A stretch of 57,704 bases of DNA from Bacteroidaceae bacterium (GCA_017483605.1 JAFUWG010000039.1:1-57704); one strand, 5' to 3'; counted from the first letter of the stretch, positions 9,054 through 17,937 are shown. Translations and numbers: made by a program. The notes: generated by a model not told the origin, from the letters alone.

Positions 9054-9422
9054 AGAATCAAAAATTCGTTCTACAAACGTGCAACGAACTCTATCTCTGT
9101 CCCACGAGCCGTCTTGAATGTAAAGGATGGAAGAACCCAGGCAAGTGAAGATGCGTTCGACCGAAATACGGTCGCTGCTGCGGTAATGCCCTGGACGAAT
9201 ATTGCATTCCCACAGGATTTCTTGTTCTGCGATGATGTGTTCGTCCATGATGTAGGTGGTGCCACGAGCGACGAAACGATGCCAGCCGCGATCAGTGTAA
9301 GGGAGGTCGAGTGCCACCTTGATTTTCGGGCTCAAATTCTCCACGCTCATTCTGGCAGAAACAGTGATAAACGCTTCTCTTCCGGTTTCCAAATTTTCCA
9401 ATTTAATAGTGTATCTCATCAT
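9027..9422 (-). CDS. pRiA4b ORF-3-like / IS1096 TnpR-like protein
   Basis: 131 residues. The opening YTIKLENL and a later LPYTDRGWHRFVARGTTYIM block, ending with FTCLGSSILYIQDGSWDRDRVRC, resemble the pRiA4b ORF-3 fold, whose hallmark is a Y-x-Y-D-x-G-D-x-W-x-H segment; here it is reduced to YIQDGSWDRD. Members occur both as passengers of IS1096-type elements and as stand-alone chromosomal proteins. No transposase is nearby, so this looks like the stand-alone type. Its end overlaps the phosphoesterase gene by 27 bases. Confidence 0.6.
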   Translation of the reverse strand: MMRYTIKLENLETGREAFITVSARMSVENLSPKIKVALDLPYTDRGWHRFVARGTTYIMDEHIIAEQEILWECNIRPGHYRSSDRISVERIFTCLGSSILYIQDGSWDRDRVRCTFVERIFDSSDFNTHAA

Positions 9423-9464
9423 CTAAAAATTTTGGGGTAAAACATTTTTGTTACTAAACACAAA

Positions 9465-9562
9465 GAAAAACTCCTCCAGTACGTCATTCCCCCAGAGGGA
9501 GAGATAGCAGTACTGAACAAGTGGATAGGCAGCCCCTGCGAACAAGGGCCGCGTCGTCTCGA
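9465..9562 (-). ncRNA. Putative small structured RNA with intrinsic terminator
   Basis: The gap 9423-9928 has no convincing gene. On the minus strand a TTTG (9600-9597) and a TCTCTTTG box (9577-9570) stand 19 bases apart, a near-consensus promoter. About 8 bases on, a roughly 100-base transcript would hold a GC-rich hairpin (GGCCCT/AGGGGCTG around 9528-9552) and end in a CAGTAC...GTACTG stem followed by TTTTT near 9465. Upstream, 9601-9720 has further stems (CTGCC/GGCAG near 9623-9638 and CTAAGC/GCTTAG near 9682-9706). I could not match it to 6S, SRP, RNase P or tmRNA. Confidence 0.35.
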
Positions 9563-9859
9563 ATAAGAACAAAGAGAAAGGAAAGTAACAGTATGTCAAA
9601 GAACACAGTAAGGGCTGTCCTCCCTGCCGAAAGGGCAGTTTGGGCGAGGTCTAAACAGTCAAGCGACCATTCCGATGCGTTCTAAGCCACGACGATGCGT
9701 GCTTAGGGTTCACCAGAAGGTTTGCTCCAATTGTTCAAATTGCTTAATGTGTTCATTGTAAAAAAATTAGATGATGATCAACCTTTCCACTTTTGCGAAA
9801 GGCGGAGGCAAAGGTATGACAAGTTCGGGAGTTTTGTCATAGGGATTTCCCTAAAACAT

Positions 9860-9898
9860 AGAAGGTCTTCCCTATTTTGCCTCAAGGGAAGACCTTCT
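9860..9898 (-). terminator. Terminator hairpin after the TrpB-like gene
   Basis: A perfect 14-base inverted repeat (AGAAGGTCTTCCCT at 9860-9873, complement at 9885-9898) about 30 bases past the stop of the minus-strand trpB-like gene. The T-tract after it is weak (TATGTTTT). Confidence 0.65.
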
Positions 9899-9928
9899 TG
9901 ATGAAAGATTTTATGGTTTCGGGAGGTT

Positions 9929-11296
9929 TTAGATAACCTTCTCCAGTTCAGCGATGTTCTTGGCAACATCCTCGTCAGTCACCTCATAGTTCTGAAGTGA
10001 GCCTGAGAGGTACTGGTCGTAAGCAGCCATGTCAATGAGGCCGTGACCTGAGAGGTTGAAGAGAATCACCTTCTCTTCGCCTGTCTCCTTGCACTTCTTT
10101 GCCTCGTTGATGGCGGCAGCGATGGCATGGCAACTTTCAGGGGCAGGAATGATGCCTTCTGCCTGCGAGAAGAGCATACCTGCATCGAACGACTCCAATT
10201 GCTTGATGTCAACGGCTTCCATCAGTTTGTCCTTCAGCAGTTGGCTGACGATGACGCCTGCACCATGATAGCGAAGACCTCCTGCATGGATGTTGGCTGG
10301 CATGAAGTTGTGTCCCAGTGTGTACATAGGCAACAATGGAGTGTAACCTGCCACATCTCCGAAATCGTACTGGAACACACCACGTGTCAACTTAGGACAA
10401 CTGGCAGGTTCGGCAGCAATGAAGCGAGTCTTCTTGCCTTCCAGAATGTTGTGACGCATGAAGGGGAATGAGATGCCACCGAAGTTGGAACCACCACCAA
10501 AGCAACCAATCACGATGTCAGGATATTCGCCAGCCTTTGCCATCTGCTTCTCTGCCTCCAAACCGATGATGGTCTGATGCAGCGTCACGTGGCTCAACAC
10601 CGAACCAAGTGTGTACTTACAGTTGGGTGTGTTCAAAGCCAACTCGATGGCCTCAGAGATGGCTGTACCCAGAGAGCCTTGGTTGTTGGGGTCTTTGGTC
10701 AAGATGTCCTTACCGGCACGTGTTGACATGGATGGAGAGGCTGTCACCTGTGCACCGTATGTCTGCATGATGCTGCGGCGATATGGCTTCTGGTTGTAGG
10801 AGATTTTTACCTGATAGACAGCGGCTTCCAGACCGAACACTTTGGCGGCGTAAGAGAGGGCGGCACCCCACTGACCTGCACCTGTTTCGGTGGTCACGTT
10901 GGTGATGCCCTGCTTCTTGCAGTAGTAAGCCTGTGCCAAAGCGGAGTTCAACTTGTGAGAGCCGACAGGGGATACGCTTTCGTTCTTGAAATAGATGTGA
11001 GCAGGAGTGCCAATGGCTTCTTCCAATCCGTAGGCACGGACAAGAGGGGTAGAACGGTAATATTTATACATATCACGCACTTCCTCAGGAATGTCCACCC
11101 AGGCATGTTCCTGGTCGAGTTCTTGGCGACACAATTCTTCTGCAAAGACAGGGAACAAATCCTCTGGTTTCAGAGGCTGCTTGGTGGCGGGATTGATTGG
11201 TGGCAATGGCTTGTTCACCATGTCTGCCTGAATATTATACCACTGTGTAGGAATTTCCTCTTCTGTGAGGAAGTAGCGTTTTTGTTTTGTGCTCAT
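9929..11296 (-). CDS. trpB: TrpB-like pyridoxal-phosphate enzyme (TrpB2 type)
   Basis: 455 residues, longer than canonical TrpB (about 400) and typical of the TrpB2 class. The PLP lysine is K115 in GSHKLNSALAQ; the phosphate-binding glycine loop is GCFGGGSNFGG; ETGAGQWG matches the conserved active-site loop. The enzyme condenses indole with serine to give tryptophan. It stands alone, without trpA or other trp genes, which fits TrpB2 acting as an indole-salvage enzyme or as a serine deaminase; that choice is inference. It has a strong promoter (11337-11368) and its own terminator. Confidence 0.92.
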   Translation of the reverse strand: MSTKQKRYFLTEEEIPTQWYNIQADMVNKPLPPINPATKQPLKPEDLFPVFAEELCRQELDQEHAWVDIPEEVRDMYKYYRSTPLVRAYGLEEAIGTPAHIYFKNESVSPVGSHKLNSALAQAYYCKKQGITNVTTETGAGQWGAALSYAAKVFGLEAAVYQVKISYNQKPYRRSIMQTYGAQVTASPSMSTRAGKDILTKDPNNQGSLGTAISEAIELALNTPNCKYTLGSVLSHVTLHQTIIGLEAEKQMAKAGEYPDIVIGCFGGGSNFGGISFPFMRHNILEGKKTRFIAAEPASCPKLTRGVFQYDFGDVAGYTPLLPMYTLGHNFMPANIHAGGLRYHGAGVIVSQLLKDKLMEAVDIKQLESFDAGMLFSQAEGIIPAPESCHAIAAAINEAKKCKETGEEKVILFNLSGHGLIDMAAYDQYLSGSLQNYEVTDEDVAKNIAELEKVI

Positions 11297-11336
11297 TTTT
11301 GATGGGTTTTAGTTGAAAAATATTAGTATTTTGCCA

Positions 11337-11368
11337 CAAATGTACGACATAAAAACGAAGTTTCCAAA
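11337..11368 (-). promoter_or_regulatory. Promoter for the TrpB-like gene (TTTG / TACATTTG)
   Basis: On the minus strand, -33 TTTG (11368-11365) and -7 TACATTTG (11344-11337) are separated by 20 bases, a full Bacteroidetes-type match, 40 bases ahead of the start codon. Confidence 0.75.
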
Positions 11369-11397
11369 CATTTCCTTACAAAATTACACTTTCCCCA

Positions 11398-12438
11398 CTA
11401 AAGGACTTGTTGGATAAAGTTTTTCAGCATTTCCCACACCACCTCTTGGGTGATGAGGGCATATTGCTGCTCCTTGTCCATCTTAGCCAATTCTGTGGGT
11501 GAAGCGAAGTCTGCGGGAGAGATGCCCTCTGCGGGAACACGGTTCTGTGGCAACCAAACCGTCTTGCTGTTGCCTGGTGCACAAATAACCAACGATGGAC
11601 ATCCTGCAGCGTGCATGATGTGGCGGGCACCTCCCTCATTGCCAAAGAAAACGGTCATAAAATGCCCCATAGCCACTAATTCTCTCGAAGAGCGTGCCTG
11701 TACATTGATAAAGACCTGCTGGGGATTCCCCAGTTTTTCATACACCCTGCGAGCATTCGCCTCTTCTTGTCCTGGGGCATAATTGAAGATGATTTGATAG
11801 TCGGGGAATGTCTGGATAAACTGATTCAACACCCACACCATTCGGTCCTCTTGCCAAACCTTTGAAGCAAGTTTGGCTGTGACATTTGCCAACATAACAG
11901 GTTTGTTCAGGTCAATCCCTTGTTGCCGCAAATAGGAGCCAAACGATTCTTTTTCTTCGTCGGTGATGTGTAAAGTAAATTCCTTAACAGGTTCTATCCT
12001 CTTGATGGCATTCAGCGGCTCGGCAAAACGGAGATCATGTTCGACCATTGACCAATGGGTTCCACAAGGACCAATCAGGTGATTGAAGGCGAATCGCGTA
12101 TAGCCTTTCTTCACACCAATGCGATAACGGGAACTTGGAGAAAAAAGGGCAAACAGCATCGTGTTTGTGGTACTACGCATGTCAATGATGACATCATAGT
12201 GGGTGTCATGCATCACGTGCCACACCTTTTTCGTGTAAGTGAAAGCGCTGTGACGCTCTTCCTCCGTAAAAGTGATGATACGGTCAATGGAAGGATGTCC
12301 CTGAAAGAGTGGGGCAATCCGCTCATTCAGCACAAAGTGTATTTGTGCCTCAGGAAAATTATGCCGTAAGGTATTTAATAGTGCTGTTGCCAAAATGGCA
12401 TCACCCATTTGGCGAAAACGTATGACGAGGATATTCAT
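11398..12438 (-). CDS. GT9 heptosyltransferase-like glycosyltransferase
   Basis: 346 residues from ATG 12438 (MNILVIRFRQMGDAILATALL), the classic GT9 opening; the frame stays open further upstream but those residues precede the promoter and look non-coding. Further family blocks are an RSTTNTMLFALFSPSSRYRIG region and a C-terminal nucleotide-sugar region around FFGNEGGARHIMHAAGCPSL. Likely a cytoplasmic or inner-membrane-face enzyme adding a heptose or related sugar to lipopolysaccharide core. It lies beside the phosphonate-glycan locus, divergent from the GT4 gene at 12591, so the two may share regulation. Confidence 0.88.
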   Translation of the reverse strand: MNILVIRFRQMGDAILATALLNTLRHNFPEAQIHFVLNERIAPLFQGHPSIDRIITFTEEERHSAFTYTKKVWHVMHDTHYDVIIDMRSTTNTMLFALFSPSSRYRIGVKKGYTRFAFNHLIGPCGTHWSMVEHDLRFAEPLNAIKRIEPVKEFTLHITDEEKESFGSYLRQQGIDLNKPVMLANVTAKLASKVWQEDRMVWVLNQFIQTFPDYQIIFNYAPGQEEANARRVYEKLGNPQQVFINVQARSSRELVAMGHFMTVFFGNEGGARHIMHAAGCPSLVICAPGNSKTVWLPQNRVPAEGISPADFASPTELAKMDKEQQYALITQEVVWEMLKNFIQQVL

Positions 12439-12443
12439 GTAGG

Positions 12444-12451
12444 CAAAGGTA
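12444..12451 (-). promoter_or_regulatory. -7 box TACCTTTG (minus strand)
   Basis: Exact -7 match only 5 bases upstream of the GT9 start at 12438, so the transcript would be nearly leaderless. It supports the choice of 12438 rather than an upstream start. Confidence 0.55.
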
Positions 12452-12563
12452 CAAAAATTATCATTGATAATTGATAATTGGTCATTGAAAATTGACCATT
12501 CGGAATGTTTTTCAGCAAAAAACATGCTGGATAGCAAATTATGAATGATGAATGATGAAATAT
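12452..12563. repeat. Heptamer-type intergenic repeats
   Basis: Between the divergent GT9 and GT4 genes lie short tandem units with period seven: TTGATAA-type around 12463-12500, including the palindrome GGTCATTGAAAATTGACC, and GAATGAT-type around 12541-12563. They resemble the AATGAAG repeats at 27570-27652 and the GTGAAGA repeats at 54997-55100. Confidence 0.5.
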
Positions 12564-12578
12564 GAATTAAAAAAATAC

Positions 12579-12586
12579 TACCTTTG
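12579..12586 (+). promoter_or_regulatory. -7 box TACCTTTG
   Basis: Exact -7 match 4 bases upstream of ATG 12591. It decides the start of the GT4 gene, since the in-frame ATG at 12552 lies upstream of the box. Confidence 0.55.
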
Positions 12587-12590
12587 TGGC

Positions 12591-13661
12591 ATGGAAAAGA
12601 AAACGGTCTTGCTGGATCTTTGTGACATTGGGAATCCAACCAGTGGTTTTGGGCAGATAGCCAAGAACTATGCTGAATGGTATTCCAAGATGGAAGATGA
12701 AAACTTGAAATTTCATTTTCTGTTGCCACCTGTCTATGAAAAAGACTTTGGCAACTTGGTAGAAACGACCCATATTCGGCGTAAGTTTCACAAGTATTTC
12801 AGCAAGGGACTCCCTTCCGTCCATTTATGGCACTCCACCACTCAACAGCAACTGAAACGTAAACGTGGGAAATGCGACAAGTTTGTGCTGACGATTCACG
12901 ATTTGAACTATCTGACAGAGAAAAACTGGATTCGTCAGCAGAAGCATAAAATTGTCCTCCAACATGCCATCAATCAAGCGGATGCTGTCACTTGTATTTC
13001 TCAATATGTGGGCAAACAAATTGAGGAACAATTCCATCTGAAAGGCAAACCCGTGAGAGTCATCTACAATGGCGTAGAGGACATCACTTCAAAGCCAGAA
13101 AGCAAGCCCGCTTTTGCTACAGGCAGACCTTTCTTCTTTGCCATAGGGCAGATACGCCCCAAGAAGAATTTCCACCTCTTGGTGGATATGATGCACTACT
13201 TCCCCGACCATGACCTCTACATTTGTGGTGACGACCACTTTGCTTTTTCGAAGGTGGTGCGTGAACACATCGAGAACCTCGATACAAAGAATGCCTATCT
13301 GGTAGGAAAAATCTCAGACGAAGAGAAAGTGTGGCTCTATCGCCATTGCGAGGCTTTCCTTTTTCCGAGCATGGGAGAAGGTTTTGGGCTTCCTGCCATT
13401 GAGGCGATGCAGTTCGGCAAAGCCGTGTTCATCTCCTCCTACACTTGCTTGCCCGAAATTTGTGGTGACTCAGCCTTTGTCTGGGAAAATCTTTGTGTAG
13501 AGGAGATGGCAGAGAAGGTAAAGAAAAACCTTGTAGGATTCTATGGCCAGACAGAAAAAATAGAAAAGATAAAAAAACATGCAAAGGAGTTTAGTTACGA
13601 GAAACACATAGCGGCTTATGTGAGGCTGTACAAGGAACTGCTATCTTTGCCAATAGATTAA
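12591..13661 (+). CDS. GT4-family glycosyltransferase
   Basis: 356 residues starting MEKKTVLLDLCD. GT-B fold with the typical C-terminal half: FAIGQIRPKKNFHLLVDMM (about residues 180-200) and the donor-binding SMGEGFGLPAIEAMQFGKAV with the catalytic E-x7-E pattern (about 265-285). It transfers a sugar from a nucleotide donor, probably during surface-glycan assembly. First gene of a three-gene plus-strand operon with licD and a WaaP-like kinase; it has its own promoter. The sugar and acceptor cannot be told. Confidence 0.9.
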   Translation: MEKKTVLLDLCDIGNPTSGFGQIAKNYAEWYSKMEDENLKFHFLLPPVYEKDFGNLVETTHIRRKFHKYFSKGLPSVHLWHSTTQQQLKRKRGKCDKFVLTIHDLNYLTEKNWIRQQKHKIVLQHAINQADAVTCISQYVGKQIEEQFHLKGKPVRVIYNGVEDITSKPESKPAFATGRPFFFAIGQIRPKKNFHLLVDMMHYFPDHDLYICGDDHFAFSKVVREHIENLDTKNAYLVGKISDEEKVWLYRHCEAFLFPSMGEGFGLPAIEAMQFGKAVFISSYTCLPEICGDSAFVWENLCVEEMAEKVKKNLVGFYGQTEKIEKIKKHAKEFSYEKHIAAYVRLYKELLSLPID

Positions 13662-13671
13662 AATTGAAATT

Positions 13672-14523
13672 ATGAGATTGGTTCATTCAGCAAACTATGA
13701 CATAAAAACGCTGCAAACAAGGCTTGTCCCGATTTTGGAGTGTATAGACAAAGTCTGCCGTGAACATCACCTGCGTTATTATCTTTGGGCAGGTACCATG
13801 CTTGGAGCCGTCAGGCACAAGGGATTTATACCGTGGGATGATGACATGGACATTTGTATGCCACGTCCGGATTATGACACATTGCTGGCTCATTGTCATG
13901 AATGGATGCCTGCACCTTTTGAGGTGGTTGGTCCCCACAACCGTTCCGACTACCCCTATCCGTTTGCCAAAGTAGAGGACTCAAGCACGACTGTGATAGA
14001 ACGCCCTGACTTCAATTTTCCTGAAGGTATCTACATCGATATTTTCCCGATTGACGGTATTGCAACCGATGCAACCGCCGTCAACCGACACATACGCCAT
14101 TACAAATTTTTCCGCCACATTCTCTTCCTCCGAGGGCGCGACCCCTTCAAGCATGGGCGGGGACCACGCTCCTGGTGGCCGTTGCTCATTCACAAATTGT
14201 TCACACTGAAATGGCTACAGAACAAAGTGCAGGATATTATGACACAGTATGGCTATGAGGAATGTGACCATGTGATAGACCACGATTTCAATGAGCGAGG
14301 TATCATTGAGAAACGATGGATGGGCACTCCGAAAGAGTATGAATTTGAGAAGAAAACATTCTTGGGGGTGGCTGATGCCGATGCTTATCTCACTCAGATG
14401 TATGGTGACTACATGACCCCTCCCCCTAAGGAAAAGCAGATTCAACACAATTTCTATTATCTCAATCTGGAATTACCCTATCGTGAATTTGCTCAACAAA
14501 ACGGTATTCATATTCCCTCATGA
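13672..14523 (+). CDS. LicD-family phosphoryl-ligand transferase (copy 1)
   Basis: 283 residues. The LicD nucleotidyltransferase core is plain: RYYLWAGTMLGAVRHKGFIP at 35-54, then WDDDMDI at 55-61 with the catalytic Asp cluster. LicD proteins transfer phosphocholine or a similar head group from a CDP-type donor to a glycan. With a complete 2-aminoethylphosphonate pathway on the facing operon, CMP-AEP is the likely donor (inference). Paralogous to the LicD at 15967-16806. It shares an ATGA overlap with the following kinase gene. Confidence 0.92.
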   Translation: MRLVHSANYDIKTLQTRLVPILECIDKVCREHHLRYYLWAGTMLGAVRHKGFIPWDDDMDICMPRPDYDTLLAHCHEWMPAPFEVVGPHNRSDYPYPFAKVEDSSTTVIERPDFNFPEGIYIDIFPIDGIATDATAVNRHIRHYKFFRHILFLRGRDPFKHGRGPRSWWPLLIHKLFTLKWLQNKVQDIMTQYGYEECDHVIDHDFNERGIIEKRWMGTPKEYEFEKKTFLGVADADAYLTQMYGDYMTPPPKEKQIQHNFYYLNLELPYREFAQQNGIHIPS

Positions 14524-15290
14524 GGTACAAGTACATCATTAATCCCAAGTATGAAGCACTGACGGATTTCATCCAAGCGTTGCCTCAAAAATTTGAGAAA
14601 GAAGGGACGATGATTTATCATTCTCGCAATCAGGTAAACATCTTTATGCTGAGTGGCGAGAAGATTGTGGTCAAGCGTTTTCGACGTCCGCTGCTTCATC
14701 AACGCTTCGATTACACCTTTATTCGTCCCAGTAAAGCAAAGCGTGCCTACACTTATGCGATGAAATTGCAGGCACTTGACATCAGCACTCCCGATCCTAT
14801 CGCTTGTATAGAAGAGTATGTTTGGGGTTTGTTCCGCTATGGCTATTTAGTTACCTCTTTCTGTGGCGACCCTGATGTCCGTATTCTGCGTGAAGAGTGG
14901 GAAGAGCATGATGCCCTTTTCGATGCTGTGGCTCGCTTCATTGTCAAGATGCACGAAAAAGGTTTCTTGCATGGCGACACGAATCTGTCCAATTTCCTCT
15001 ACCACAAAACCCCTGAAGGCTACCATATTACTACCATTGACATCAATCGTTCCCATTTTGTAGAGCATCCTTCTAGAGAGGAATGCCTCAAGAGTTTAGT
15101 GCGTCTTACTCATGTACGTCCCGCCTTGCAAAAACTTGTTGGGCGATATGCTGAATTGCGAGGCTGGAATCCACAGGAATCTATCAAGGCAGTCATAGGA
15201 ATGTTAGACCATTTTGAAAGGAAGCGGGAGTTAAGGCACAAGATGACTAAGCCAAAAGGCTATTTCCCTCTAAGACGGCACATGAAATAA
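14520..15290 (+). CDS. WaaP/Kdo-kinase-like LPS kinase
   Basis: 256 residues with a protein-kinase-like fold: candidate ATP lysine K52 (IVVKRF), catalytic loop HGDTNLSN at 151-158, and metal-binding D174 (TTIDIN). This pattern fits the lipopolysaccharide kinase (WaaP/KdkA/InaA) group, which phosphorylates core sugars in the cytoplasm. It starts on the ATGA overlap with licD, so translation is coupled. Its last 31 bases overlap the convergent GT2 gene. A basic C-terminal tail may hold it to the membrane. Target sugar unknown. Confidence 0.8.
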   Translation: MRYKYIINPKYEALTDFIQALPQKFEKEGTMIYHSRNQVNIFMLSGEKIVVKRFRRPLLHQRFDYTFIRPSKAKRAYTYAMKLQALDISTPDPIACIEEYVWGLFRYGYLVTSFCGDPDVRILREEWEEHDALFDAVARFIVKMHEKGFLHGDTNLSNFLYHKTPEGYHITTIDINRSHFVEHPSREECLKSLVRLTHVRPALQKLVGRYAELRGWNPQESIKAVIGMLDHFERKRELRHKMTKPKGYFPLRRHMK

Positions 15291-15970
15291 GCAAAGAGAA
15301 GACGTGGAATGAGCCGTAATTGCACAGGGAAACAGTCTATTTCATGCACCACACAGATGTTGTCGTAGAGACCTTCTGAGCGGTGGGTGTTGGAGACTCC
15401 TGTTGTGTCAAAATTAGCAATGGGGAAATCAAGTTGCAGAAATGACTTGCCAGCAAGTCCTAACTGCTTCATTTGTTTGAAGTCGGCAGACATCTTGTGG
15501 CGAATGTCGAAGGGATATTCCAACAAACATGAGCGGCGGACAAAACAACTCTGATGGCAGAAGTACATCCGATGGGCATTGCGGGATGAAGATGCTTTTT
15601 TGACCACTCCGTTTTTCACCACATCTCCATATATCACGTCTGCATTAGGCATTGGAGTGAACACTCTCTCCAGCACGTCATTGGCTACAAAACAATCCCC
15701 GGCATTCATGAAAATGACCCATTCCCCTTTCGACATCCTGCCCCCTTTATTCATCGCATCATAGATGCCATCATCTGGTTCAGAAATCCATCGGATAGGA
15801 ACATCTGCACCATTCTGCAACCATGCAACAGTCCCATCCGTCGAGGCTCCATCTACCACAACGTACTCATAGTTGTGGAAAGTCTGGCTCTTCACACTTT
15901 GGACTGTCCTTTGCAAAGCCTCCATCGCATTGCGGGTGACAGTGACAATTGTAACGACAGGGTGTTTCAT
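15260..15970 (-). CDS. GT2-family glycosyltransferase
   Basis: 236 residues, GT-A fold. The opening VTIVTVTRNAMEALQRTVQS and EYVVVDGASTDGT with the metal-binding region (IFMNAGD near residue 90) are typical of family 2. A short C-terminal hydrophobic segment (PRLLFAYFMCRL) may touch the membrane. Last gene of the long minus-strand phosphonate-glycan operon; it overlaps the upstream licD by ATGA and the convergent kinase gene by 31 bases. Sugar and linkage cannot be read from sequence. Confidence 0.9.
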   Translation of the reverse strand: MKHPVVTIVTVTRNAMEALQRTVQSVKSQTFHNYEYVVVDGASTDGTVAWLQNGADVPIRWISEPDDGIYDAMNKGGRMSKGEWVIFMNAGDCFVANDVLERVFTPMPNADVIYGDVVKNGVVKKASSSRNAHRMYFCHQSCFVRRSCLLEYPFDIRHKMSADFKQMKQLGLAGKSFLQLDFPIANFDTTGVSNTHRSEGLYDNICVVHEIDCFPVQLRLIPRLLFAYFMCRLRGK

Positions 15971-16806
15971 TTCCGTTTGTGCAAGAAGTCTCTGGTGTCG
16001 TGATAATCCTTGTATGGAAGGTTGTAGTCAAGATAGAAGAAATTATGCTGCCTTTGCTGGCTCTCTGGCGGGATGACCATATAATCGCCATAGAGTTGGT
16101 GGAGATAAGGATGTACCTGTTCTACACCAGAGAGGGTGTGCCCCTCGAAAGTGACGTTTCGCGGGGTGCCGAAGATTTGGCGAGGCATGATGCCGCGTCG
16201 TCCGAAATCATGGTCTATGACCAAAGGAGTTTCGTCTTTGTCATAGGCTTTCTGCAGTAGTAGGAGTTGCCGTAGTATTCCATGTTTTGTAAAGATTTTG
16301 CGGCATAATAGAGGAAGCCAGCACGAGGGACCGCGTCCGTGCTTGTAGGGGTCTCGGCACAGCAGGTAGAGTGCCTTTTTCCAGAACGAATAGCGAAAGA
16401 GGTGGATAGTCTGCTTGAGAGAATCAGAGGTGATGGAGTCGAGAGGAAACACATCGACATAAATGCCCCCAATGTAGGAATGGTGGGCTCGTTCAATAAG
16501 CGTGGTGCTGGCATCTATGATTTTTGCAAAGTCGCTCGGATAGTCAAGGTTATTTTCTGCACAGAGCACTTCGTAGGGTTGAGGCATCCACTGCTTGCCG
16601 TATTGCATCAACTGGTCGTAGTCCTTACGGGGCATAGCGATGTCCACATCATCATCCCAAGGAATAAATCCTTGGTGGCGCATCGCCCCCAGCATGGTGC
16701 CCGCTGCCAAATAGTAGCGTAAACCATGCTCTCGGCACACCTTGTCGATTGCCAGCAAGATATCGAGGATTCTCAATTGTAAGGTACGTATGTCGTAGGT
16801 TGCCAT
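15967..16806 (-). CDS. LicD-family phosphoryl-ligand transferase (copy 2)
   Basis: 279 residues. The core matches copy 1 closely: RYYLAAGTMLGAMRHQGFIP at 30-49, WDDDVDIAMPRKDYD at 50-64, and a shared C-terminal LYGDYM block. It sits six bases after the AEP transaminase gene in the same operon, so genomic context ties it to moving 2-aminoethylphosphonate from its activated form onto a glycan (inference; the LicD family itself is best known for phosphocholine). Confidence 0.92.
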   Translation of the reverse strand: MATYDIRTLQLRILDILLAIDKVCREHGLRYYLAAGTMLGAMRHQGFIPWDDDVDIAMPRKDYDQLMQYGKQWMPQPYEVLCAENNLDYPSDFAKIIDASTTLIERAHHSYIGGIYVDVFPLDSITSDSLKQTIHLFRYSFWKKALYLLCRDPYKHGRGPSCWLPLLCRKIFTKHGILRQLLLLQKAYDKDETPLVIDHDFGRRGIMPRQIFGTPRNVTFEGHTLSGVEQVHPYLHQLYGDYMVIPPESQQRQHNFFYLDYNLPYKDYHDTRDFLHKRK

Positions 16807-16812
16807 CCGCTT

Positions 16813-17931
16813 CTATTTCAGTTTGATGCCGTAGTTGACAAATGCCTCTTCCAACACGACGAAGAAACGATCAATGTCCTGTTCGTCAATCGCCCCCAAA
16901 GCACAGAGGCGGAACGTGTTGGTGGTGCTGATTTTACCGGGATAGATGGTAAAACCACGTTCGTAGCAATAGTCGTGTACCTTTTCGAAGTCCCAATTGG
17001 GGCTATCTGGATACAGCACAGAGACCACAAGCCCCGACTGCCATTCGTGTTTGATGACATCTTTCAATCCCAGGTGTTCGATGCCTCGATGAATGGCGTT
17101 GAACACACGGCGATGGCGAGCGAACTTTGCTTTTTCTCCTTCGGCAAAGTACTCTTTGAGAGCCTGTATCGTGGCATAGATGGTCTGCACTGGAGGGGTG
17201 AAGTGCATTTCTCCTGTGCGTTCGAAGAAGTCGTACTGCATATAGAGGTTGCAATAGTAGGAACGTTTCGGATAGCCTTTCGACTTATGTATTTCCTCCG
17301 TGTTTCCAATGATGAAAGAAAGTCCTGTCATTGCCATCAACCCCTTTTGTGCCGATGCCATGCAGAAGTCCACATGGTCCTTCTCCATGTCAAAAGGTAT
17401 CATGCCCAATGATGAGGTGGTGTCGGTCACAAAGATGGCACCGTGCTCGTGTGCCAAAGCCCCGATTTCACGGATAGGGTTTAGGATGCCCGTGCCCGTC
17501 TCGTGGTGGGTTGTGTAGACGATATAGATGTCTGGATTTTCGTCCAAAGTTTTCTTTACGGCATCCAAGTCAGGACGCTCATAGACAGAAGACTTGAGGT
17601 CGATGTGAGGTAGCCCATAGTATTCGCACACCTCCACGGCTCGTGTACTGTACGCACCATTGTTGACCACCAGCACTTTTCTCCCTTCTGGCAGCAAGGA
17701 GTTCAGGCACACATCTATGTTGATGGTGCCAGAACCACAGAAGAGTACAGAGGTGTACTTCTCTTCTGGTGCGTGAGCCACTTTCAGCAAGTCCGAACGC
17801 AACTGCTTCATCATGCCTGCAAACTCCTTCTCTCGTGGGCAGATGTCAGGCACCACTTGGGCATATTTGACCGTATCAGTAGTCGTTGCCGGTCCGGGAT
17901 TCAGCAACACGTTTCTCTTAATCTTTTCCAT
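16813..17931 (-). CDS. phnW: 2-aminoethylphosphonate-pyruvate transaminase-type aminotransferase
   Basis: 372 residues, the PhnW length. The opening LLNPGPATTTDTV is the family signature; PLP contacts include VTDTTSS (D170) and the lysine K196 in SAQKGL. PhnW interconverts phosphonoacetaldehyde plus alanine with 2-aminoethylphosphonate plus pyruvate. Next to PEP mutase and phosphonopyruvate decarboxylase it will run in the biosynthetic direction. It is followed by licD after 6 bases and preceded by the nucleotidyltransferase by 6 bases. Confidence 0.93.
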   Translation of the reverse strand: MEKIKRNVLLNPGPATTTDTVKYAQVVPDICPREKEFAGMMKQLRSDLLKVAHAPEEKYTSVLFCGSGTINIDVCLNSLLPEGRKVLVVNNGAYSTRAVEVCEYYGLPHIDLKSSVYERPDLDAVKKTLDENPDIYIVYTTHHETGTGILNPIREIGALAHEHGAIFVTDTTSSLGMIPFDMEKDHVDFCMASAQKGLMAMTGLSFIIGNTEEIHKSKGYPKRSYYCNLYMQYDFFERTGEMHFTPPVQTIYATIQALKEYFAEGEKAKFARHRRVFNAIHRGIEHLGLKDVIKHEWQSGLVVSVLYPDSPNWDFEKVHDYCYERGFTIYPGKISTTNTFRLCALGAIDEQDIDRFFVVLEEAFVNYGIKLK

Positions 17932-17937
17932 ATATCA

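Noticed and set aside
9465-9720. RNase P RNA or tmRNA
   Set aside because: Neither the GAGGAAAGTCC / ACAGAAA RNase P blocks nor a tRNA-like CCA end with a GGGGCTGA start is present.
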